This document shows, in pieces, positions 8,374 through 16,476 of a stretch of 64,000 bases of DNA. The number at the start of each line of letters is the position of its first letter. Position 1 is the stretch's first letter. The notes below the pieces were generated by a model. It ran no database searches, was not told where the DNA came from, and saw nothing but the letters and a program-made list of their open reading frames with translations. Source of the stretch: JANNSX01 sp041397825 (GTDB taxonomy: Bacteria; Pseudomonadota; Alphaproteobacteria; Rhizobiales; Hyphomicrobiaceae); contig JAWKVX010000008.1 of assembly GCA_041397825.1 (NCBI GenBank), forward strand, positions 1-64,000, read 5' to 3'. A program made the position numbers and the translations under genes.

Positions 8374-9296
8374 ACGCGAACCTCCTCATCGTAGGGATCC
8401 CAGGTGTCGATCTCTTGCGGAAGAACGGCGCGGATCGCCATCTCCTCGGACGCCAGGCAGATCATGTTGTCGCTCTCGTAGAGCACCATCGGCTTGGCGG
8501 CCATGGTGTCCTTGGCCATGCCAATGGCGTCCTTCGTGGTCACCAGATAGGTGAACACACCATCAATGTCCTTGATGGATTCCTTCAGCACATCCTCGAG
8601 CTTGGCGCCCTGCTCGAGATGATGGGCGACATAGACGGCCAGGAGCTCGGAGTCGCAGCTCGACATGAAGCGATGGCCCTTGCGCTCCATCTCGCGGCGC
8701 ATGATCCAGTAGTTCGTGAGCTGGCCGTTATGAACGACGGCAATATCGTTGTAAGGGTACGCCCAATAGGGATGTGCCGAGCGAATGTCGACGTCCGACT
8801 CGGTCGCCATGCGCGTGTGGCCGATGGCGTGCGTGCCCTTCATCTTGTCGATCTTGTACTGCTTGGAGACGGTGGTTGAATCGCCCAGATCCTTGATGAG
8901 CTCGAGCGCATGGCCGAGCGAGAGGATCTCCGCACCATCGATATCCTCGATGTAGTCGGCGAGCTTCTTCATGTCGCCGTCGTACTGGATACGGTAGCGG
9001 AAAGCGTATTCGGTGGCCTCGTCGGCAGCCACGACATGGACGCCCAGCTCCTTGAGCCGCTTGTCGACGGTCGCCTTGCGCTCCTTGATCTGCTCGTGGA
9101 TCTTGAAGCCGGTCTTCAGATCGTCCTGCTCGGCGACCTTGAAGCGCATGACATACTCGTTCCGGCCCGGCTGGCCGTAGAGCGCAAAGCCGGTCGAGTC
9201 GGGACCGCGATGTTTCAGCGCCTGCAACATCTTCGTCATCTCGACGCCGACATTGCCGACACCGTCGCGGTGGATCAGTCCAGCGATACCGCACAT
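8361..9296 (-). CDS. Class II glutamine amidotransferase (GlxB/MgsA type)
   Basis: 311-aa N-terminal-nucleophile amidotransferase. Cys2 (MCGIAGLIHRDG) would be the nucleophile after removal of Met1. LKHRGPDSTGFALYG, GHTRMATESDVD and AHPYW...VHNGQLTN are the glutamine-binding and oxyanion-hole motifs of the family; SCDSELLAVY follows. It hydrolyses glutamine and passes ammonia on. As a stand-alone GltB-type amidotransferase next to GXGXG and FMN-domain proteins, it fits the GlxBCD or MgsABC arrangement, in which the glutamate synthase large chain is split into three genes. Confidence 0.9.
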   Translation of the reverse strand: MCGIAGLIHRDGVGNVGVEMTKMLQALKHRGPDSTGFALYGQPGRNEYVMRFKVAEQDDLKTGFKIHEQIKERKATVDKRLKELGVHVVAADEATEYAFRYRIQYDGDMKKLADYIEDIDGAEILSLGHALELIKDLGDSTTVSKQYKIDKMKGTHAIGHTRMATESDVDIRSAHPYWAYPYNDIAVVHNGQLTNYWIMRREMERKGHRFMSSCDSELLAVYVAHHLEQGAKLEDVLKESIKDIDGVFTYLVTTKDAIGMAKDTMAAKPMVLYESDNMICLASEEMAIRAVLPQEIDTWDPYDEEVRVWRA

Positions 9297-9399
9297 GTGG
9301 ATTTGTCCTTCGGTGGGTTAGTCCGCTTTGCCGTCAAGAACCGGCGCCGGGCACGGGCTTCGTCTGCCGATGCGCGACGCCGGCTGCAGTTCCTGGCTG

Positions 9400-10875
9400 C
9401 TACGGCAGGCAGTTCAGATATTGCTCGAGATCCCATTCCGTCGACGTGTGGAGGAACTTCTCCCACTCGTCGCGCTTATACTCGTCGTAGAGTCGGTACA
9501 TGTCGCCCGGCATCGACGACTTGATGACCTCGTCCTTGCCGAGCGCCTCGAGCGCATCACCCAGGGTCATCGGCAGCTTTTTGACCTGCTTGCCGGCCTC
9601 CATGGCCTGGTAAATGTTGCGCTCCTCGGACTTGCCGGGATCGATCTTGTTCTTCAGACCATCGTCCATCGCCTTGAGCAGGCCACCCGCCATCAGATAC
9701 GGGTTCACCATGCTGTCCACGGCGCGGTACTCGAAGCGACCGGGAGCCGAGACGCGAAGCCCGGTCGTCCGGTTCTGGAAGCCCCAGTCGGCGAACACCG
9801 GCGCCCAGAAGCCCGTGTCCCAGAGGCGGCGATAGGAGTTGACCGTCGAGCAGCCGATGGCCGTCAGGCCGCCCAGATGCTTGACGATGCCGCCGATCGC
9901 GTTGAGGCCAAGCTTGCCGGGCAGCTGCGCATTGTCCGTGTCCGGCATGAAGACGTTGTCGCCACCGCGACGGTAGCTGTACGAGCCCTCGAAACCGGGC
10001 AGCCGCTTGGCGTCGTTGCCGAGCAGCTTTACCTCGTCCTTGCCGCCCTTCCACAGCGAGATGTTGTGGTGGCAGCCGTTGGCGGAGACGCCCATGAAGG
10101 GCTTGCACATGAAGCAAGCGATGATGTTGAACTCGCGGGCCACCTGGGCGCAGATCTGGCGGAAGGTGGTCAGCCGGTCGGCGGTCCTCAACGCATCGTC
10201 ATAATTGAAGTTGAGCTCGATCTGGCCGGGCGCGTCCTCGTGATCGCCTTGGATCATGTCGAGGCCCATCTTGCGGCCATACTCGATGACGCGCATGTAG
10301 ACCGGGCGCAAGCTCTCGAACTGGTCGATGTGATAGCAGTACGGCCGCGAGTAGCCGCCATTCGGATTGCCGTTCTCGTCCTTCTTGAGCCACATCATCT
10401 CGGGCTCGGTGCCGTGACGCAGCGACAAGCCATGATCTTTCTGGAACTGGTCGTGGATCCGGCGCAGGTTGCCGCGGCAGTCGGCCGTCAGGTAGGCGCC
10501 CGGATCCTGCTTCTCTTCGCGGTTGCGGAAGAGCGTGCAAAACAGCCTGGCGACCCGCTTGTCCCAGGGGAGCTGCATGAACGTCTCGGGCTCGGGCACG
10601 CCGACGAGCTCGGCGGCCTCGGGGCCGTAGCCCAGATACTCACCACGACGGTTCATGAAGAGATTGACGGTCGAGCCATAGACGAGCTGGAAACCGCCAT
10701 TGGCGATGCCCTCCCAGTGGTCGGCCGGGATGCCCTTGCCCATGATGCGGCCGGTGATCGAGACGAACTGGAGGTAGAGATACTCGATGCCGAGCTCGTT
10801 GATCTTGGCGCGGACGGCCTTGATCATGTCGTCGCGTCCAGGCGTCTTGATAAATGACTCGTAGTCGGTGGCCAC
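9400..10875 (-). CDS. Glutamine synthetase family protein (ligase of the cluster)
   Basis: 491-aa GS-fold ligase. The start is a GTG at 10875 with GGGAGGA just upstream. The N-terminal beta-grasp part includes LYLQFVSITGRIMGKGIPADHW. Catalytic elements are HGTEPEMMW, GDHEDAPGQIELNF, the ATP-loop KPFMGVSANGCHHNISLW, and the arginine segment SAPGRFEYRAVD. GS-family ligases activate glutamate with ATP and condense it with ammonia or an amine; partners of MgsABC-type proteins (GmaS) make gamma-glutamylmethylamide. Its N-terminal half differs from classical GlnT/GmaS as I remember them, so the amine acceptor is unclear. It is first in the minus-strand gene series and is divergent from a FadR-type regulator. 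Confidence 0.9.
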   Translation of the reverse strand: MATDYESFIKTPGRDDMIKAVRAKINELGIEYLYLQFVSITGRIMGKGIPADHWEGIANGGFQLVYGSTVNLFMNRRGEYLGYGPEAAELVGVPEPETFMQLPWDKRVARLFCTLFRNREEKQDPGAYLTADCRGNLRRIHDQFQKDHGLSLRHGTEPEMMWLKKDENGNPNGGYSRPYCYHIDQFESLRPVYMRVIEYGRKMGLDMIQGDHEDAPGQIELNFNYDDALRTADRLTTFRQICAQVAREFNIIACFMCKPFMGVSANGCHHNISLWKGGKDEVKLLGNDAKRLPGFEGSYSYRRGGDNVFMPDTDNAQLPGKLGLNAIGGIVKHLGGLTAIGCSTVNSYRRLWDTGFWAPVFADWGFQNRTTGLRVSAPGRFEYRAVDSMVNPYLMAGGLLKAMDDGLKNKIDPGKSEERNIYQAMEAGKQVKKLPMTLGDALEALGKDEVIKSSMPGDMYRLYDEYKRDEWEKFLHTSTEWDLEQYLNCLP

Positions 10876-11085
10876 GGGGCTCCTCCCATTTCGATTGTTC
10901 GGTGATGGTCTCGATCGGTGCCGATCGGCACGGCAATCTACACATTTTCCGGGACCTTGAAATCCGCCCGGGACCCTCCCTCGGTGCACCTTTTTGCCAG
11001 GCGCCACCTTTGTGTTCTTTATCCGCCGGAACCGCGCGAGCGGCCGTCGGTTGACGAACCTATCGCCATCATCTCTGCACAAGTT

Positions 11086-11230
11086 TTGGTCCATTGCAAA
11101 CCAATTCTCGCCAATGCGAACCAATGATCGTACTGCCGACACTCTGCCGCAGTGTGAGCCCCTCCCCGTCAGTCCCAGGGCTTCTGAACTCCAGGCCCGC
11201 AAAACCAATTGAAACCAATGCCGCACCAAT
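11086..11230. promoter_or_regulatory. Two helically phased triplets of ACCAAT-type repeats
   Basis: In the 393-base region between the divergent glutamine synthetase and FadR-type regulator genes, the hexamer ACCAAT (one copy GCCAAT) recurs with one-turn spacing. One triplet starts at 11100, 11110 and 11120, the other at 11204, 11214 and 11225. An inverted TTGGT precedes the first triplet at 11086-11090. Such phased direct repeats on the same DNA face suggest cooperative binding. The likely binder is the adjacent GntR/FadR protein, whose family often recognises TGGT/ACCA half-sites; that link is inference. Confidence 0.6.
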
Positions 11231-11268
11231 TTTATTGTGTCGATGGTCGGTTCGTGTAGGTTCGGCGC

Positions 11269-11982
11269 ATGGCCGACACCGATCATGTCACCGCCTCGCT
11301 GGCGACGATCCCAGGCGCCGGGGCGATCACGCAGCGGCTCCGGCGCGCCATCACTGGTGGCGTCTATGCCGACGGCGATCGCATTCCGCCGGAGCGCCAG
11401 CTCGCGACGGCCTTCGGCGCGGCCCGCTCGACCGTCCGCAAAGCGCTCGATCAGCTCGAGGACGAGGGACTCCTGGTCCGCCGGGTCGGCGCCGGTACTT
11501 TCGTCAACTATGCCGGCCCGCTCCAGGGCCAGACCGGCGAGATCTCCGACCTCATCTCGCCGCTCCAGCTCATCGATGCACGCCTCGCCGTCGAGCCTTA
11601 CATGGCGCGCCTCGCCGCGCTCCACGCGACGCAACGGGAGCTCGACGGCATGCTGGCCGTCCTCGAGCGCCTGGAGGATGCCGGCGGCGACAAGGATTTG
11701 TTCACCGAGCTCGATAGCGAGTTCCACCTCTGCATCGCCCGCGGCGCCCGCAATCCGCTGCTTCTGCATGTCTACGAGACCATCAACGCGGTCCGGACGC
11801 GAGCGCAGTGGAACACCGTCAAGGAGAAGATCCTGTCGCCCCACCAGATCGCCGCCTACAACGACCAGCATCGCGCCATCTATGCGGCGATGACCGTCCG
11901 CGATGCCCAGCGCGTCGCCGAGCTCCTCGTCGCGCATCTCGAGAAGGCCAGGGGCGATCTCGTTGGAGCACACAGCGCATGA
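11269..11982 (+). CDS. FadR-type (GntR family) transcriptional regulator
   Basis: 237 aa. The N-terminal winged helix-turn-helix (about residues 17-80) contains IPPERQLATAFGAARSTVRKALDQLEDEGLLVRR, the GntR signature. The C-terminal FCD domain is all-helical and carries putative metal/ligand residues (ELDSEFHLCIARGARNPLL, then HRAIYAAMTVRD, then LVAHLEKAR). The family usually senses an organic acid or a related metabolite. Its stop overlaps the start of the MBL-fold gene in an ATGA, so they form an operon. It is divergent from the glutamine synthetase-like gene across the phased repeats and probably controls one or both sides. Confidence 0.92.
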   Translation: MADTDHVTASLATIPGAGAITQRLRRAITGGVYADGDRIPPERQLATAFGAARSTVRKALDQLEDEGLLVRRVGAGTFVNYAGPLQGQTGEISDLISPLQLIDARLAVEPYMARLAALHATQRELDGMLAVLERLEDAGGDKDLFTELDSEFHLCIARGARNPLLLHVYETINAVRTRAQWNTVKEKILSPHQIAAYNDQHRAIYAAMTVRDAQRVAELLVAHLEKARGDLVGAHSA

Positions 11983-12899
11983 GACTTTCGACGGACACAC
12001 TGCGGACCAGCCAGCCCTATCCGGGCGTTTTCGCCTATTTCGACGGCCGCCTCGACGGCAGCCGCATCTACTCGGACCAGCCGAACTGGATCGACGACGG
12101 CGCCTATGCTCTCGGCATCGCCAGCTTTGCCATCGTCGAAGGCACCCAAGCCGTCGTCTACGATGCCCATCTTTCCGTCTCGCATGGCGAAGCGATCCGC
12201 CGGCATCTCGAAGGACTGGGCGTTCGGGAGTTCCGCCTGGTGCTGAGCCATCATCACATCGATCACGTCTCGGGCAATGCCGCCTTCGCCGATGGCGAGA
12301 TTATCGCCCACACACTCACCGAGGAGGCCATGCGGCGCGACCGTCCGGCACTCGAGGCGGGCACCTACGACGGCCCGCCGGCGATCAACCCGATCGTCAT
12401 GCCGACCACCACCTTCGAGGGCACGAAGGTGCTGGAGCTCGGCAAGCGGCGCCTGACCCTGATGCATCTCGACATTCACAGTCTCGATGGCGTCGGCCTG
12501 ATGCTCGAGGACGAGCGTGTGCTGCTCGCCGGCGACACGCTCGAGGACATGATCACCTATGTGGCCGAGCCCGAGCGCCTCGAAATCCATTTCACGGACC
12601 TCGACCGTATGACCAGGCTCGGCATCTCCCGCATCCTGCCCAATCACGGCGACGCCGATCGCATTGCCCGGGGCGGCTACGACCAGACCCTGATCACTGC
12701 CAATGTCCGATATGTCGAGCGCCTGCTCGCACAGGCGGCGAAGGACCCGTCGACGGACCAGCCGCTCCGCAGCTTCGTCGCTCCCGAGATCGAGGCCGGC
12801 TGGATCAGCGACTATGCGCCCTATGAGGTCGTACATCGGCGCAATCTCGCCGTCGTCCGCAAGGCACGGATCAACGGCAGTGACCGGACCAGCGCCTGA
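11979..12899 (+). CDS. MBL-fold metallo-hydrolase
   Basis: 306-aa metallo-beta-lactamase-fold protein. The zinc motif HHHIDHVSG (about residues 88-96) follows a long edge-strand region, and LLAGDTLEDM (about 186) holds the bridging Asp. NHGDADRIARGGY (about 224) probably supplies the last His. There is no signal peptide, so it is probably cytosolic. Substrate unknown. It starts inside the stop of the FadR-type regulator gene, so the regulator probably responds to the same metabolite. The start at 11979 is preferred because of this overlap. Confidence 0.88.
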   Translation: MRLSTDTLRTSQPYPGVFAYFDGRLDGSRIYSDQPNWIDDGAYALGIASFAIVEGTQAVVYDAHLSVSHGEAIRRHLEGLGVREFRLVLSHHHIDHVSGNAAFADGEIIAHTLTEEAMRRDRPALEAGTYDGPPAINPIVMPTTTFEGTKVLELGKRRLTLMHLDIHSLDGVGLMLEDERVLLAGDTLEDMITYVAEPERLEIHFTDLDRMTRLGISRILPNHGDADRIARGGYDQTLITANVRYVERLLAQAAKDPSTDQPLRSFVAPEIEAGWISDYAPYEVVHRRNLAVVRKARINGSDRTSA

Positions 12900-12968
12900 G
12901 CGCCGGGCCTGCCCGCGGCGGCAGGCTGGCCTGTCACCAGACCTCGGCCGACCGAAAGGAGATGCCCC

Positions 12969-13544
12969 ATGAGCGTCAAGGACAAGCCGATCACTGCCCT
13001 CGATCTGCCGCCGGCCGAGACGCTCGCCCCGGACATGCAGGCCCTGTTCGACAAGTGTACGGAGAAGCTGGGCTTCATCCCCAATGTTCTTCAGGCCTAC
13101 AGCTTCGATCAGGACAAGCTCAAGCTCTTCTCGAGCTTCTACGACAACGTCATGCTGGCCCCGAGCGGCCTGAGCAAGCTCGAGCGCGAAATGATCGCCG
13201 TCGCGGTCTCCTCGGAGAACAGGTGCTTCTATTGCCTCGTGGCGCATGGCGCTGCGGTGCGCGCGCTCTCGAAGGATCCGAGCCTCGGCGAGGTGCTGGC
13301 CTTCAATTTCAGAGCCGGCGATTTCGATGAGCGCACGCGCGCCATGCTCGAGTTCGCCGTCAAGCTGACCCGCACGCCGGCCGACATCGTCGAGGCGGAT
13401 CGGGCGGGCCTGCGCCAGGCCGGCTTCTCCGATCGCGACATCTGGGACATCGCCGCCACCGCCGCTTTCTACAACATGTCGAACCGGATGGCGGCGGCCG
13501 TCGATATGCAGCCCAACATGGACTACCACGCCCGCTCGCGCTGA
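12969..13544 (+). CDS. Carboxymuconolactone decarboxylase / AhpD-like (peroxidase-related) protein
   Basis: 191-aa all-helical AhpD-fold protein. The redox motif ENRCFYCLVAHGAAVR (about residues 79-94) has the CxxC plus downstream His of alkylhydroperoxidase D and of the peroxidase-related subfamily. ISxLEREM-like residues (LSKLEREMIAVAVS) precede it. Such proteins reduce peroxides or disulfides by thiol exchange. GAAAGGAG sits about 6 bases before the ATG. It is on the same strand as the MBL-fold gene, 69 bases downstream, and convergent with fumarase. Confidence 0.88.
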   Translation: MSVKDKPITALDLPPAETLAPDMQALFDKCTEKLGFIPNVLQAYSFDQDKLKLFSSFYDNVMLAPSGLSKLEREMIAVAVSSENRCFYCLVAHGAAVRALSKDPSLGEVLAFNFRAGDFDERTRAMLEFAVKLTRTPADIVEADRAGLRQAGFSDRDIWDIAATAAFYNMSNRMAAAVDMQPNMDYHARSR

Positions 13545-13552
13545 GTTCGCTC

Positions 13553-15064
13553 TCAAGAGCGTGCCGGATTGGCGCTGCGCCGCCAGCGCTCGGGACCGGT
13601 TTTGTGGATCGACGTCCCGCGCGCGTCGACCGCAACCATGACGGGCATGTCTTCGACCTCGAGCTCGTAGATGGCCTCCATGCCGAGGTCCTCGAAGGCG
13701 ATGGGGCGGGCCCTCTTGATCGCCTTCGAAACCAGATAGGCGGCTCCGCCCACGGCGACGAGATAGGCGGCCCCGTGCCGGACGATGGCCTCGATCGCCT
13801 CCTCACCGCGCTCGGCCTTGCCGATCATGAGCCTCAATCCGGTCGCCGCAAGTACCTCGCCGGTGAACTTGTCCATGCGCGTCGCCGTGGTCGGTCCGGC
13901 GGGACCGATCACCTCGTCACCGACGGCATCGACCGGGCCGACGTAGTAGATGGCCCGATCACGCAGATCGACCGGAAGGGTCCGGCCCGCCCGGATCAGA
14001 TCGACCAGCCGCTTGTGGGCCGCGTCGCGCCCGGTCAGGAGTTTGCCGGTCAAAAGCAAGGTCTCACCGGGCGTCAGGCTCTGGACGAGCTCCGCCGTCA
14101 GATGGTCCAAATCGATGCGTCGCGCATCGGCATTCGCCCGGTCAAGCAGGATGTCCGGCCAATCGCTGAGATCAGGGGGCGTGAAGATGGCCGGCCCGGT
14201 TCCGTCGAGCGAGAAATGGACATGACGGGTGGCGGCACAGTTGGGAATGAGCCCGACCGGCAGGGACGCCGCGTGGGTGGGGAAGGTTCGGAGCTTCACA
14301 TCGAGCACGGTGGTGAGCCCACCGAGCCCCTGGGCGCCGATGCCGAGCGCATTGACCCGCTCGTATATTTCGAGACGCGCCTCCTCGATCCGGCTCGATG
14401 GGCCGCGGCGCTGGAGCTCGAACATATCGATGGTGTCATTCAGCGCCTGCTTTGCCAGTCGCATCGCCTTGTCCGGCGAGCCGCCGACACCGATGCCGAG
14501 AATACCGGGCGGGCACCAACCGGCACCCAAGGTTTCGACGGTCTCGACCACCCAGTCGGCGACCGACGCCGAAGGATTGAGCACGGTGAACCGCGCCTTA
14601 TTCTCGGATCCCCCGCCCTTGGCCGAGACATGAACCGAGACGGTGTCGCCGGCGACGATCTCCGTCGTCAGCATGGCCGGCGTGTTGTCGCCGGAGTTCC
14701 GGCGTGCTCCGAGGGGGTCCCTCACCATTGAGGCGCGGAGGGGATTGGTGTCGGAGAGATAGGCCCGCCGCACGGCCTCGTCGACGGCTTCCTGGAGGCT
14801 ACGGCTCAGCTCGAGCCGTGCGCCGGCTCCGATTTCGACGAAGATGTTGGCGGCACCGGTATCCTGGCAGATCGGCCGCCGTCCGAGGGCGCAGAGCCGC
14901 GAGTTGATGAGGATCTGTGCCATGGCCGCCTTGGCGGCAGGGTTCTCCTCGCGCGCCCAGGCGGCCGAAAGCGCCTGGATGAAATCCGGCGGATGGAAAT
15001 AGGACACGTACTGCAGCGCCTCGGCGATGCTGTCGACAAGGTCGGACTCGCGGATCGTCGGCAT
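13553..15064 (-). CDS. Class I fumarate hydratase (iron-sulfur, single chain)
   Basis: 503-aa protein with the alpha (TtdA/FumA-N) and beta (FumA-C) parts fused, the normal arrangement of FumA-type enzymes. Expected 4Fe-4S ligands are the cysteines in ICQDTGAANIF, IPNCAATRHVHF and AGWCPPGILGIGVGGSPDKA. The beta part contains TGKLLTGRDAAHKRL and GPTTATRMDKF. It hydrates fumarate to malate, or acts on a similar dicarboxylate such as tartrate or mesaconate, which sequence alone cannot separate. It lies opposite to its catabolic-looking neighbours. Oxygen-labile clusters of this class may be relevant to the nearby AhpD-like protein. Confidence 0.92.
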   Translation of the reverse strand: MPTIRESDLVDSIAEALQYVSYFHPPDFIQALSAAWAREENPAAKAAMAQILINSRLCALGRRPICQDTGAANIFVEIGAGARLELSRSLQEAVDEAVRRAYLSDTNPLRASMVRDPLGARRNSGDNTPAMLTTEIVAGDTVSVHVSAKGGGSENKARFTVLNPSASVADWVVETVETLGAGWCPPGILGIGVGGSPDKAMRLAKQALNDTIDMFELQRRGPSSRIEEARLEIYERVNALGIGAQGLGGLTTVLDVKLRTFPTHAASLPVGLIPNCAATRHVHFSLDGTGPAIFTPPDLSDWPDILLDRANADARRIDLDHLTAELVQSLTPGETLLLTGKLLTGRDAAHKRLVDLIRAGRTLPVDLRDRAIYYVGPVDAVGDEVIGPAGPTTATRMDKFTGEVLAATGLRLMIGKAERGEEAIEAIVRHGAAYLVAVGGAAYLVSKAIKRARPIAFEDLGMEAIYELEVEDMPVMVAVDARGTSIHKTGPERWRRSANPARS

Positions 15065-15245
15065 GGCTCGTCTCTGCGTCCAAAGAGCTCCGCCAGGCTA
15101 CCGCAAAGGCGCCCATGATGAAATGCTCAGGCGGCCGATCCGTGGCCTCGCAGCGCATCTGCCATGCTCGCCGGTATCTCGCCGGTGTCGAGTCCGTCGG
15201 GCAGAATGCCGGACGTCGATACCCTCCCGCTCCGGAGCGATCACG

Positions 15246-16463
15246 ATGTCTCACTGGCAGCTCCCTCTTGACCGGCCTCACCGCCTCGCCCAGCGCGCCG
15301 GCAGCTATGTCTTCGTCGGCGGCGCCGGCGACTTCGATACGCACGGCAAAATACGCCACGCGGGCGACCTCGAAGGCCAGATCGCCGGCACGCTCGAGAA
15401 CATCGCCACGGCGCTCGATACGGAAGGTCTGAGTCTCGACGACGTCATCCGGCTGAAGGCCTTCTACAAAGGCGATGGCGGCCAGGACGAATGGGAGGTG
15501 TTTGCACATCTGCAACGTCCATTCACCATGCCGCCGGCTCCAGGCATCACGGCCAATCCGGTCCCGCTGCAACCCTGGCCCGGCCAGCTCGTGCAGATCC
15601 AGGCCATCGCCCAGAAGGGCTGGCGGGCGCATCCGCATGTCCGTTTCGTCACGGACGAGGTGCCTGGGACGTACCGCAAGCTCTTCAAGCAGCCGGCGGT
15701 TACGGCAGGCCTGCGCGCGGGCGAGATGTTCACGGTGCCGGCGCGCACGGCGGCGGCCGCCGTTCAACCGATGCCGGAGGATCGCATCGATCAGACCATG
15801 GCCGTCATGCAGCGCATGGGCCGGATCCTGGGTGAGCTCGGCTGCGGGTTCCAGGATGCCATCAAGATGGAGGGCTACTATTTCGGCACAACCATGGAGC
15901 AATGGCGGCCGCTGGCGGAAGCCCGCGCCAGCCACTTCCGTGAGCCGGGTCCGGTCGCCACCGTGGTCCCCTGTCATGCCCTCAACCCGCAAGGTGCGCA
16001 TACGAAGGTCGAGGTGCTCGGCTTGCGCGATCACTGGAACGGCTTCGACAAGTACGTGCCGCGTGAGGACCGCTGGCCCAAGCGCGTCTGGGACTGGTCG
16101 ATCCCGCTCCCCTACCGCCAGGGCATCCGCATGCGTGACATGATCTGGACCGGCGGCCAGGTGCCCTTCGAGCCGGATGAGAACAAGGGTCGCCCGATCT
16201 TTGCCAGCGAGCTCATTCCGCAGACCCAGTTCACGATGGTGCTGATCGAGGAGATCCTGCGCGCCTTCGGCGCCGTCATGTCCGACCTTGCCTTGCTCGT
16301 CTGCTATTTCACGTCTGACGGCAGCGATAAAACCACGCGGGCCATGGCGGACATTCTGACGGCGACCAGCGGCGGCGTGCTGCCGCCGATCACGCTGGTG
16401 CCACAGCCCATGATGCACTCGGCGGAGATGACGGTCGAGATCTGGGGCGTGGCCCGGGGCTGA
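15246..16463 (+). CDS. Double RidA (YjgF/YER057c/UK114) domain protein
   Basis: 405 aa containing two RidA-type domains in tandem: the first about residues 10-120 (GSYVFVGGAGDF ... LEGQIAGTLENIATALDTEG ... DVIRLKAFYKG) and the second in the C-terminal third (MIWTGGQVPFEP ... QTQFTMVLIEEILRAFGAVMSD ... LLVCYFTSDG). Single RidA proteins deaminate reactive enamine/imine intermediates; many RidA relatives near hydrolases act in specialised catabolism. The first domain lacks an obvious terminal Arg of canonical RidA. The ATG has GGAG a few bases upstream. It is followed after 13 bases by an M20 hydrolase, so it probably heads a three-gene operon. Confidence 0.82.
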   Translation: MSHWQLPLDRPHRLAQRAGSYVFVGGAGDFDTHGKIRHAGDLEGQIAGTLENIATALDTEGLSLDDVIRLKAFYKGDGGQDEWEVFAHLQRPFTMPPAPGITANPVPLQPWPGQLVQIQAIAQKGWRAHPHVRFVTDEVPGTYRKLFKQPAVTAGLRAGEMFTVPARTAAAAVQPMPEDRIDQTMAVMQRMGRILGELGCGFQDAIKMEGYYFGTTMEQWRPLAEARASHFREPGPVATVVPCHALNPQGAHTKVEVLGLRDHWNGFDKYVPREDRWPKRVWDWSIPLPYRQGIRMRDMIWTGGQVPFEPDENKGRPIFASELIPQTQFTMVLIEEILRAFGAVMSDLALLVCYFTSDGSDKTTRAMADILTATSGGVLPPITLVPQPMMHSAEMTVEIWGVARG

Positions 16464-16476
16464 GAGGAGAACACCG

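Noticed and set aside
11880..13556. 558-codon minus-strand frame across the MBL-fold and AhpD-like genes
   Set aside because: Spans two real plus-strand genes and shows no family motif.
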